The notes under the pieces are model-generated. The model searched no databases and was not told where the DNA came from. It saw nothing but the letters and a program-made list of their open reading frames with translations. Made by a program: the position numbers and the translations under genes. 64,000 bases of DNA from Elymus sibiricus (lineage: Eukaryota > Streptophyta > Magnoliopsida > Poales > Poaceae), in the NCBI GenBank assembly GCA_039707655.1, contig CM077671.1, positions 244,163,595 through 244,227,594 of the forward strand. The letters run 5' to 3'. Positions 22,855 through 32,318 of the stretch are shown here, in pieces; within the stretch, counting starts at the first letter, position 1; each line of letters opens with the position of its first letter.

Positions 22855-22960
22855 GCATACCAACACATATCCAACAACAAGTTTCCAACAACATATCCAA
22901 CAACAAGTTTCCAACAACATATCCAACAACATATCCAACAACAAGTTTCCAACAACAAAG
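22855..22960 (+). repeat. short tandem repeat
   Basis: Repeated CATATCCAACAACAAGTTT units in tandem, partly alternating with a shorter CATATCCAACAA unit. Confidence 0.7.
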
Positions 22961-23064
22961 TTCATCGTACAAAATCAAAACAAAAAGGAAGCACAAGGAG
23001 AAGAGTAGACTCCATCAACGCAAGCTTCCTCATCTAAAGCAAATCTGCAAATTGGGAAAGAAGA

Positions 23065-23069
23065 AAGTT

Positions 23070-23100
<31 letters not shown>

Positions 23101-23200
23101 GACTAGCTAGAAGAAGAAGAAGAAGAATAAGAAGAAGAAGAAGAATTTTTCTTCTCTTTCTTTTTCTCCTCTCCTCTTCTTTATCTTCTTCTTCTTCTAA
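23065..23200. repeat. (AAG)n / (CTT)n microsatellite
   Basis: Runs of AAGAAG at 23065-23145 followed by TTCTTC at 23150-23200; together they could fold back on each other. Confidence 0.8.
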
Positions 23201-23204
23201 CTAA

Positions 23205-23740
23205 GGTAGGTAAAAATGCCATTTTTAGCTAAGCTAGGTAAAAATGCTAAGTGTAGGTCATTTTAGAGCTAAGCTAGGTAGTTATGCCATTTTTGAGCTA
23301 ACCTAGGTAGTTATGCCATTTTTGAGCTAACTAAGCATATTTATAGCTATCCTAGGTAAAGTATGTCAGTTTGGAGCTAAGTAAGGTTATTATGTCATTT
23401 TCGAGGAAAATAAGCTAAGTATAGGTCATTTTGGAGCTAAACTAAGGTTATTATGCCATTTTTTTTACCTAAGTGAGCTAATTATGTCATAAATGAACTA
23501 GCTAAGCCAAGTATAGATCATTATTGAGCTATCCTAGGTAGTTATGCCATTTTTTAGCTAACTAAGCATATCAAGTCATTTTGGAGGAAAAAAATGCTAA
23601 GTATAGGTCATTTTATAGCTATCCTAGGTAAAATATGTCATTTTCGAGCTAAGTAAGGTTATTATGTCATTTTCGAGGAAAATAAGCTAAGTATAGGTCA
23701 TTTTGGAGCTAAGTAGGTCATTTCTTAAGCTAAGTATGCA
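23205..23740 (+). repeat. degenerate AT-rich minisatellite
   Basis: Over ten imperfect copies of a ~40-55-bp unit containing AGCTAAG.TAGGTA and TATGTCATTTT. No gene. Confidence 0.65.
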
Positions 23741-23771
23741 TTTGTTAAGCAAAACACTTGGGAAAACTTAC

Positions 23772-26172
23772 CATCATCACGGAGGTGAAGGACCGGTCGG
23801 GCTTGCGCCAGTGTGAGACGGAGAAGGACCGGTCGGGGTTGCGGCAGACGCAGAAGGATCGGTCGATGCTTGTCGGGAGGCATGCTGCACCAAAGATCAT
23901 TTGCAATGTCTCGTTAGCATGATGCAACTCAAATGTGAATACTAGTAACTAATGACCATTCAAATGAAACTCACCGTGGGCGCTATACCAATCTGGGGCA
24001 TCGGCGGAGGGGTCTGGCCGTTGTTCTGGCACACGGTGTGCACATTTTGTTTTCACGAGTCAGTCATATTAGTTAGTGATGAAATGAACATTACGTGCAT
24101 GATTTGGCTAATATGCAGGAGAAACTTACCATGAGGAGCTCGTATAGGGCCCGGTGAGACGCGTCATTCCGGTTCCTCTCCTCCTCCACCAGCCTAGCCG
24201 TCCTCTCCTCCATGTCCCTCTCCCTCTCTGCCGCCTGCCTGTTTGCCTCCACCAGAAGCTCCTGGGCCCTAGCCTCGATGGCGAGCTCCATTGGCCGTGG
24301 ACGAGGCCTTATCTCAGGATCGGAGCTCGTCTGGCGCTTCTTGATCTCCGGGAGAGTTCTAGGACAACGTATCAGTCCATCCCCAATGGCTATCGAGCCA
24401 TGGGGCCTCCCGCCAGCAGATATCATCACGAGCTCTGGATCAAAAGGCCTCTGGCTCGGGTTGAAGTCCTCCCCTTTCCTCGTCTTCCCCTCGTCTTTGT
24501 ACCACACGAGCTTGTTGTGGGAGGAGATGTTGCTGAAGCGTCCTGGATGATCGAGGTCATCCTCAGAGAATGCCTTGGCCTTCTTGTATGGTGCAGTATG
24601 GGCCATGGCATAGAGGTCGAACAGCGGTGGCACCTCCTTCTTGTTGTGTCGTGCCTAAAAGAGAGGAACAAAATATTAGTTAAGGGCTCAATCTAGCATG
24701 AAGAATGAAATTGCATGAATCATGAAGCAAACCACATACCCAGTGATCCCTGAACTCAAACAGGATGGAGCTCCCTTGATGGTGTGGCACACCTTTCATT
24801 TGGGCATGCTTATCCTTGGCCTTGTTGTGGACGGCTAGCCATTGGGGAGAGCACCACTCATCCACCAACGCCTCCCAACAGTCCATCCTATCCGCACACC
24901 ATCTCGGGGGCACCTAAGTTAGACAAGAGAAATTTCAGCGCTACGCCTACGAATCAAATCAAGGAAACTAAGTACAAGGCCTTAAGAATAGGTAATTACC
25001 TTCATGTACTTCTCCTTACTCAGAAACTTGGCGCGGCACTTCTTCTTGGCCCTCTTAATGTTAGTCGAGGCGTAGTAGTCTCGAACAGCCTGCACCCGAG
25101 TCTCGTGCCGTAAGTTCTGAAATAGGCGCTTGCACTCGGCTACGAGAACAATAGCCGCGTCCGCCTCGTGTTCCTCAAGACACCTGTAGAAGGTCTGCAA
25201 TCAAACAAGACAACACTGATTAGTACAATCACTAGGTGTTGTTGATTTTTAATTCTGTAAAGGAGAAATTACCCAAAACCGCCGGATCACAATGTCGGCC
25301 ACCGTCTCGCACAAGACACCGTCGACCCTCTCCTCCGGCGGGGCCGGGGCAGCCACGTACTACTCCCAGCTCAGTGCTAGCTGTGGAACCTCACCCTCAC
25401 CGGGCAACTTGACCCACCCCGGGAAGTGGTGCCGGAGAAGCACACCAAGGACTTGGTTGGGCCTGCGGACACCAGGGGCGTGTTTCCAGCCCCTGCAGTA
25501 TGACAAGGCCAACACATTAGATATGAATTTGAAGAAACATGAAGGCAAAAGCTTAAAAAAGAGTAAATGCACTTACTTCTCCCCATTAGGCACAATCAAC
25601 CACCTCTGATCGCGGGTCGCCGGCACGGGCGGGAGCTTTGTACCACCACGCTAGTAGACCTTCTTGCCCTCCTCAACCAGCTCGCCCTCGCTATAGCTAT
25701 CCTCAGAAAAGCTGTCCTCGCCACCATCAGCATGGCCACTAGCCTCCGGAGTCACGTGGGACGAAGACTCTGGGACCGGAGTCTCCTGGGACGAAGACTC
25801 TGGGACCGGAGTCTCCTGGGACGAAGGCTCGGCGACCCGAGGCTCGTCGGCCCGAGGCTCGTGGACCGGAGTCCGAGACGGGTCCAAGTCAGACGGGTCC
25901 ACCTGAGACGGAGCACTCCTGTGGTCGGGAGAATCAGCTGGGGGTGGCGGCGAGGAAGGCGCAGCAGCCTTCCTACCTCTCCTGCCGCCACGTCCACCTC
26001 TAGCACCCCTCTTTGTCTTCCCCCGACCTCTCCCGGCCGAAGAAGAAGCGCCCGCCGGTGTCTGCATACTATGTACCAGCGCTATCCGGAGGTTCTCGGG
26101 TGGAATAATAGCACCCCTCCCAGCACGCGCCGAAGAAGGGGGCTCGGAGCGCTCTCGACCCGCGCCCACCAT
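23772..26172 (-). pseudogene. Transposase_24-type (Ptta/En/Spm) protein gene of the CACTA element
   Basis: Multi-exon minus-strand gene with canonical splice sites: exon 1 26172-25577, exon 2 25492-25273, exon 3 25194-25000, exon 4 24913-24740, exon 5 24654-24130, then likely exons near 24040-23969 and 23884-23772. Exon 1 encodes a low-complexity Ser/Pro/Gly-rich N-terminus (GRGRGKTKRGARGGRGGRRG). Exons 3-4 hold the conserved core (FLSKEKYMK; RMDCWEALVDEWCSPQW). Exon 5 has YKKAKAFSEDD, WYKDEGKTRKGED and a Glu/Arg-rich coiled coil. This matches the second, TNPA-like protein of plant CACTA elements (Pfam Transposase_24 type). At least two in-frame stops (near 25651 in exon 1 and near 25362 in exon 2) disable it. 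Confidence 0.7.
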
Positions 26173-26307
26173 CTGTCAACACCTGCAATGACAAAGAGTA
26201 AACGAAATTAGTACAACATAAAAAAATTGAATACCTAATAACATGAACTAATTAATAATATATATGTACATAATAAAAATTGAATACCTGACATTACTAA
26301 TATCAGG

Positions 26308-26519
26308 TGTGGTGTCGGGGTGTGGTGTCGGGCTGTCGGCGTGTCGGGGTGTCGTGTCGGGGTCGGGGTGTCATGTCGGGGTCGGGGTGTCGGGGTGTCA
26401 GGGGTGTCGTGTCTGGGTGTCGTGGTGTCGTGGTGTCGGGCTGTCGGGGTGTCAGGGTGTCGGGGTGTCGGGTCGGGGTCGGGGTGTCGGGTCGGGGTTG
26501 GGGTGTCGGGTCGGGGTTT
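26308..26519 (+). repeat. G-rich GGTGTCG minisatellite
   Basis: Repeated GGGGTGTC, GGGTCGGG and GGTGTCGTG words over ~210 bp. Many GGG/GGGG runs at short spacing on the plus strand give G-quadruplex potential. Confidence 0.75.
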
Positions 26520-28560
26520 CATTTTCTTCTTCTTCCTCTTCTTCTTCTTTTCCTCTTTTTTCCTTTTCTTCTTCTTCCTCTTCTTCCTCTTCTTCCTTTT
26601 CTTCTTCTTCTTCTTCTTCTTCTTCTTCTTCTCCTCCTCTCCTCTTTCTTCTTCTTCTTCTTCTTCTTCTTCTTCTTCTTCTTCTTCTTCTTCTTCTTCT
26701 TCTTCTTCTTCTTCTTCTTCTTCTTTTTTCTTCTCCTCCTCTTCTTTTCCTTTTTCTTCTTCTTCTTCTTCTTCTTTTCTTCTCCTCTTCTTCTTCTTCT
26801 TCCTTCTTTTCATTTTCCTCTTCTTCTTCTCCTTCTCCTTCTTCTTCTTCTTCTTCTTCTTCTTCTCCTTTTCCTTTCTCCCTCTTCTTCTACTTTTTCT
26901 GTTTTTTTTTTCATCTTTCTTCTTCCTCTTCTATTTATCTAAACCTAAACCTAAACCTAGCATTAAACCTAAAACTAAACCTAAACCTAGCACTAAACCT
27001 AGAACTAAACAGAAAATAACAGAAAAAAACAGAAAAAATGGAGCTCACCTTGCTCCGGCGAGGTCGGCCGGTGGAGGCTGGCCGCCCGTTAAGTGGCCCC
27101 TTTTTTCCTCTTTTTTCCTTTTCTTCTTCTTCCTCTTCTTCCTCTTCTTCCTTTTCTTCCTCTTCTTCTTCTTCTTCTTCTTCTTCTTCTTCTCCTCCTC
27201 CTCTCCTCTTTCTTCTTCTTCTTCTTCTTCTTCTTTTTTCTTCTCCTCCTCTTCTTTTCCTTTTTCTTCTTCTTCTTCTTCTTTTCTTCTCCTCTTCTTC
27301 TTCTTCTTCCTTCTTTTCCTTTTTCCTGTTCTTCTTCTCCTTCTCCTTCTTCTTCTTCTTCTTCTTTTCCTTTCTCCCTCTTCTTCTACTTTTTCTGTTT
27401 TTTTTCATCTTTCTTCTTCCTCTTCTATTTATCTAAACCTAAACCTAAACCTAGCATTAAACCTAAAACTAAACCTAAACCTAGCACTAAACCTAGAACT
27501 AAACAGAAAATAACAGAAAAAATGGAGCTCACCTTGCTCCGGCGAGGTCGGCCGGTGGAGGCTGGCCGCCCGTTAAGTGGCCCCTTTTTTCCTCTTTTTT
27601 CCTTTTCTTCTTCTTCCTCTTCTTCCTCTTCTTCCTTTTCTTCCTCTTCTTCTTCTTCTTCTTCTTCTTCTTCTCCTCCTCTCCTCTTTCTTCTTCTACT
27701 TCTTCTTCTTCTTCTTTTTTCTTCTCCTCCTCTTCTTTTCCTTTTTCTTCTTCTTCTTCTTTTCTTCTCCTCTTCTTCTTTTTCTTCCTTCTTTTCCTTT
27801 TTCCTCTTCTTCTTCTCCTTCTCCTCCTTCTTCTTCTTCTTCTTCTTTTCCTTTCTCCCTCTTCTTCTACTTTTTCTGTTTTTTTTTCATCTTTCTTCTT
27901 CCTCTTCTATTTATCTAAACCTAAACCTAAACCTAGCATTAAACCTAAAACTAAACCTAAACCTAGCACTAAACCTAGAACTAAACAGGAAATAACAGAA
28001 AAAAAATGGAGCTCACCTTGCTCCGGCGAGGTCGGCCGGTGGAGGCTGGCCGCCAGTTAAGTGGCCCCTTTTTTCCTCTTTTTTCCTTTTATTTTTCTTC
28101 CTCTTCTTCCTTTTCTTCCTCTTCCTCTTCTTCTTCTTCTTCTTCTTCTTCTTCTTCTTCTTCTCCTCCTCCTCCTCCTCCTCTCCTCTTTCTTCTTCTT
28201 TTTTCTTCTCCTCCTCTTCTTTTCCTTTTTCTTCTTCTTCTTCTTTTCTTCTCCTCTTCTTCTTCTTCTTCCTTCTTTTCCTTTTTCCTCTTCTTCTTCT
28301 CCTTCTCCTTCTTCTTCTTCTTCTTCTTCTTCTTCTTCTTCTTCTTCTTCTTCTTCTTTTCCTTTCTCCCTCTTCTTCTACTTTTTCTGGGTTTTTTTCA
28401 TCTTTCTTCTTCCTCTTCTATTTATCTAAACCTAAACCTAAACCTAGCATTAAACCTAAAACTAAACCTAAACCTAGCACTAAACCTAGAACTAAACAGG
28501 AAATAAAAGAAAAAACAGAAACAAATGGAGCTCACCTTGCTCCGGCGAGGTCGGCCGGTG
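26520..28560 (+). repeat. tandem array of ~485-510-bp units with CTT tracts and telomere-like motifs
   Basis: Each unit has a long (CTT)n/(CCT) tract, then CTAAACCTAAACCTAAAC, then GGAGCTCACCTTGCTCCGG and GTTAAGTGGCCCC. The telomere-like block recurs near 26938, 27431, 27914 and 28425; the GTTAAGTGGCCCC end at about 27089, 27574 and 28057. The first unit is preceded by the longest CTT tract. Long ORFs here are artefacts of the repeat. Confidence 0.85.
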
Positions 28561-28884
28561 AAGGCTGGCCGAGGTCTCCGGCGGCGGGGTGGGGCGGCGC
28601 AGGGGCCGCGGAGAGGGTTCCGGCGGCGGGGCGGGGCGGTGCAGTGACCTCTGGCGATGGGGCGCGGCGGGGTGGCTGCCGCGGCCTGGGTCCGGTGGGC
28701 GGGACGGGCGGGCTGGCCGGCGGCGGAGCTGGCTCCGGGGGCGGGACGGGCGGGCTGGCCGGCGGCGGGGCTGGCTCCGGGGGCGGGGCTGGCCGGAGGC
28801 GGCGACTAGCGGTGGCGACAAAAGGAGGAGAGGGCGCGGGAGGGAGAGAGAGAGAGAGGGGGGAGACGACCGCCCGTTAAGTGG
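28561..28884. other. GC-rich segment in the CACTA interior
   Basis: Very GC-rich with repeated GGCGGGACGGGCGGGCTGG-type units at about 28695-28790, ending in a short GAGAGA tract. No gene is supported. 28875 repeats the GTTAAGTGGCCCC end of the upstream tandem units. Confidence 0.5.
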
Positions 28885-29250
28885 CCCCTCTTTGCCGTCT
28901 GCTAGCAGACGGCAAAGAGGGTGACCGTTAGGGCTCGCCCACGTCATTTCTTTGCCGTCTGCTAGCAGACGGCAAAGGAGGGACATTGCCATCTGTCCCC
29001 TCTTTGCCGTCTGCCAGGAGACGGCAAAGAAGTTGACCTAGCCACGCCGTGCCCCGTGGGGCCCACCTGGCTCTTTGCCGTCTGCCTTTGACCTTTTTGC
29101 CGTCAGCTGGCAGACGGCAAAGAACCAGCTGATGGCAAAGAGCCTCTTTGCCGTGAGCTGGTTCTGTGCCGTCTGCTTTCCCCAAGCAGACGGCAAAGAG
29201 CCTCTTTGCCATGAGTTGGTAGACAGCAAAAAGCTGGCAGACGACAAAAG
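28885..29250. repeat. right subterminal hairpin repeats of the CACTA element
   Basis: Five or more TTTGCCGTCTGC / GCAGACGGCAAA pairs (e.g. 28889, 28951, 29003, 29095) mirror those at the left end. Confidence 0.7.
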
Positions 29251-29270
29251 TCCAGATTCCAGTAGTGGTG

Positions 29271-30436
29271 GGTGGACCGGTGCTAAGGTGCTATTCTTAC
29301 TCGAACTAACAACCTACTTATGATTACCCCCTCTCGCAAGCATCCGCAACTACGAAAGAAGAATTAAGATAAATCTAACCATAGCATGAAACATGTGGAT
29401 CCAAATCAGCCCCTTATGAAGCAACGCATAAACTGGGGTTTAAGATTCTGTCACTCTAGCGACCCATCATCTACTTGTTACTCCACAATGACTTCTCTTA
29501 GGCCCATAACATTGTGAAGTGTCATGTAGTCGACGTTCACATGACACCACTAAGAGAAGTAACAATGTACATATCATCAAAATATCGAACGAATACCAAC
29601 TTCACATGATTACTTAGAACAAGACTTCTCCCATGTCCTCAGGAATAATAGTAACTACTCACAACTCATCAACATGTTCAAGATCAGAGGTGCAATAATA
29701 ATAATTAAGGATCTGAACATAATTTCTTCCACCAAGTACACCAACAAGCATCAACTACAAGATGTAATCAACACAACTAGTAACCCACAGGTACCAATCT
29801 AAGGTTTTGAGACAAAGATTGAATACAAGAGATGAACTAGGTTTGGATATGGGATGGTGCTGGTGAGGATGTTGATGAGGATTGGTCCTCCCACGAAGGA
29901 GGAAGCGTTGGTGATGACGATGGCTTCGATCTCCCCCTCCCGGAGAGGAATTTCCTCGGCAGAATCTGACTGCTGGAGTGCAAAAGGGCCTCTGCCCAGG
30001 TTTCCGCCTCGAGATGGTGACACTTCGTCCCGAAAGGTTGCTTATGATTTTTCTTGGGTAAAACACACCATATAGGAGAAGAGGGGCCTCGGGAGGCCAG
30101 CCAGTGCCCCACAAGCCATTAGGGCGCGACCTGGGGGGCGCCCTGTTGGCTTGTGCCTGGCTGGTGGCCCCCCTCTGGTATATTTTTGGCCCATAAATTC
30201 ACATATGTTCCATAAAAAATCCTTGTGAAGTTTCAGGTCATTTGGAGTTTGGTGATTTTTTTCTGCCTTTTTCTCGGTTTTTCGGTCCTGAATTCCAGTT
30301 TCCAGATAATTCCCTCTTTGTGATTTACCTTGCATATTCAGAGAGAAAGGGCATAAGAATTGTATGATAATAGGGAATTATGGACAAGAATAACGTAAAT
30401 ATGAATAAGAAATCATGATGCAAAATGGATGTATCA
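29271..30436 (-). repeat. 5' LTR of the Sabrina-like element, second piece
   Basis: Resumes LTR sequence exactly where 22312 stops, after one extra GTG, and ends at GGATGTATCA followed by the TSD GTACC (30437-30441). Confidence 0.9.
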
Positions 30437-30828
30437 GTACCTCTCGTCGATGTTGTTTCGCGAAGGCGGCTAGCGGCCGTCGTAGTGCTGGATGCGGGCG
30501 GCGTGTTCGTCCGCCAGGATCTCCGGCCACCACGGGCTGTAGGGTGCATAGCAAGGCTTGGACCGGTCCTCCGGTGGCAAGCCTTCCCGAAACGCTTGTA
30601 TCACGCGTGACATGGCCGGCGTGCGGATGGAGGGGACAGGGGGTACCGCGAGCCCCCCAAGCTCATGTGCCAGCCGCCCAACAGGCGCGTGTCCGGTGGC
30701 ATCATCACGCCGCAGCAGGAGAGGACCGACGCCTCGTCGACCTGGAGGGTGCACGACAAGCCCGAAACGCACAGCGCGCGACGGCGGTCCTGGCTGCTCC
30801 TTTCGGCCCCCCGACCGTTGCTGGCCAT
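30437..30828 (-). pseudogene. 5' part of the split unit D gene
   Basis: Minus strand ATG at 30828 (MASNGRGAERSSQDRRRAL). The frame runs through ALCVSGLSCTLQVDEASVLS and GGWHMSLGG, then a one-base shift near 30660 is needed to continue into MSRVIQAFREGLPPEDRSKP and SPWWPEILADEHAARIQ. A TAG follows HYDGR and the coding sequence runs into the TSD at 30437-30441, to resume at 13397 downward. I do not know the family; the WWPE.LADE motif and following KPEPG repeats are its landmarks. Inactivated by insertion, frameshift and stops. Confidence 0.5.
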
Positions 30829-31315
30829 TGCTCAGACTGTGAAAGGGGAGGTGGCTAGGGTTTGGTGGAGGCGGCTAGGCTTTGGTGGAGGCGCACGACA
30901 GAGAAGGCTGTGGGGCGGTGAGGGGGGTGAGGGGATTGGGACATGAATGGGGGAACGCTGGTGGGTGCGCCGCGCCGCTATAAAATGCATTAACAGACTC
31001 CTGGCGGGCACGCCGGCGACGCGACTCCTCGCATATGAAACCATGCGGTGGAAAAATGCCGATGTGACGGCGATGTGACTACAGATGCATGCGGGCACAT
31101 GCCTGGCCGATTGTGAGAGCGCCACATGGTACGGTGTGTCCCACTCATCAGTAATAGTGGCGGCTAGCAGTCAAGTCCCTTGACCAATGGAAAACCCCCG
31201 TTTGGGCATTGGTGAGTGTGGGTGGCACGGGGGAGGGGAAAAGTGAGCAAAAAATTTGGCGTGGGCAAAACTGAGGAGGACTAAGCAATGAGGGGCACGG
31301 AAATAGAAAACCCTA
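30829..31315 (-). other. 5' flank of unit D, shared with unit B
   Basis: Contains a leader-like C-rich stretch next to the ATG on the minus strand. 31226-31315 (GGGGAAAAGTGAGCAAAA, GGGGCACGGAAATAGAAAAC) matches 4293-4380 upstream of the zf-XS-like gene. Confidence 0.45.
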
Positions 31316-32318
31316 GATAATTTGCTCCAGTTGTCACAGTCACACACTCTAAAATACTCTAATTCACACATCATTGCGTTTTCATGCGGAAGGATGGTCG
31401 GGTGGTTCACGGGTGTTCAATTAAAAACCATAACATAGCAAGCATTGGTGTTTTGTTTGGTAAGGTTGCTTTTTAGTTTTTTCATTTCTTTCAGCTAGCC
31501 CTTTTTTTAGTTTTGTGCATTTCTCATTGAAGCTTTCTATAAACGTTTGTAAAAATACAAAAAAAACTGCACATAGTCTTTTTCTCTGAAAATGCATCGG
31601 TCTAGCCAAAAATCTGAGGTGGCAAGCACATATAAATGGCTATGAACGAAATTATATGGTGTCATTTTGTATATTTTGCCCATGTCATCACTTGTCATCA
31701 TGATGGACGTGCCCCAGCTTGTCCATACCGAATCCTTCATTCATGGGTAAAATAAAACCATCTAACTTATGCAACATCATATTCTCAAAAACACATGAAA
31801 GAGTTCGTAGAAATGAAAGTACATGATATCTAAGGTGGTCGTGGGGGTTAGGGGTGTAACTTTAGTATGGATGTCTTCATCAGATGCCAAACTAAATATG
31901 CATCAATATTATAAATCCTAGAAGTGCATCTTATATCCTTAGTGGGTTTTAATGATTAATGACAAGACAATAAAGAGGATTAATGTCTTATCAAGTTTAT
32001 TTCAGGAAAACAATCATCATTGGTGAGTAGAAATATCAACGTTGACCCTGAGTTTTATGTTACCAAGTTGTTCCCCATAGAAAGCCCATAATATATACTT
32101 TATATACTTTAGGTGAATCCAAGATTCATATATTGAGTTCAAGGACAATCATACTATCAAGAGAGTCACAATAATATTTAGTAAGATTAAACTTCCACTC
32201 AAAACCCTCGACCAAAATCCCCAAGTTTCCACTCCTGTCACTCAATTTCTTCTGTTTTGTCTATTTCCGGTTACTTTCGAGTATTTCTACCCGGTACTAC
32301 TGATCCTATGATGAATGA
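31316..32318. other. unannotated AT-rich DNA
   Basis: No gene, repeat end or TIR was recognised on either strand. Confidence 0.3.

Larger units (their letters stand above)
22313..29267 (-). mobile_element. CACTA element with Transposase_24-type gene only
   Basis: 6,955 bp. Ends CACTACTGGAATC ... GATTCCAGTAGTG are inverted repeats; 3-bp TSD GTG at 22310-22312 and 29268-29270. Subterminal regions carry many hairpin-forming TTTGCCGTCTGC/GCAGACGGCAAA pairs (22340-22760 and 28885-29250). The only gene is a decayed minus-strand ORF2-type protein; no TNP2-like catalytic transposase is visible, so it is probably non-autonomous. Much of the interior is simple repeat. Confidence 0.9.
13403..30436 (-). 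mobile_element. Sabrina/WHAM-like Ty3-gypsy retrotransposon with two nested insertions
   Basis: The minus-strand element has LTRs TGATAC...GTCATCA, perfect 5-bp TSD GTACC, polypurine tract, degraded gag, protease, reverse transcriptase, RNase H and integrase, plus an additional ORF before the 3' LTR. It is 17.0 kb long, of which 6,955 bp are a CACTA element in the 5' LTR and 869 bp a solo LTR in pol. All pol parts contain stops or frameshifts, so it is inactive. It split the unit D gene. Family name is by recalled similarity. Confidence 0.9.

Noticed and set aside
26938..28430. Interstitial telomere remnant
   Set aside because: Only three CTAAACC steps per unit, spaced ~490 bp apart as part of a larger tandem unit; not an ancient chromosome end.
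26264..28506. Very long ORFs (up to ~400 codons) of Ser/Phe/Leu or Glu/Lys runs
   Set aside because: They are translations of CTT/GAA microsatellite in all frames with no start context or domain.
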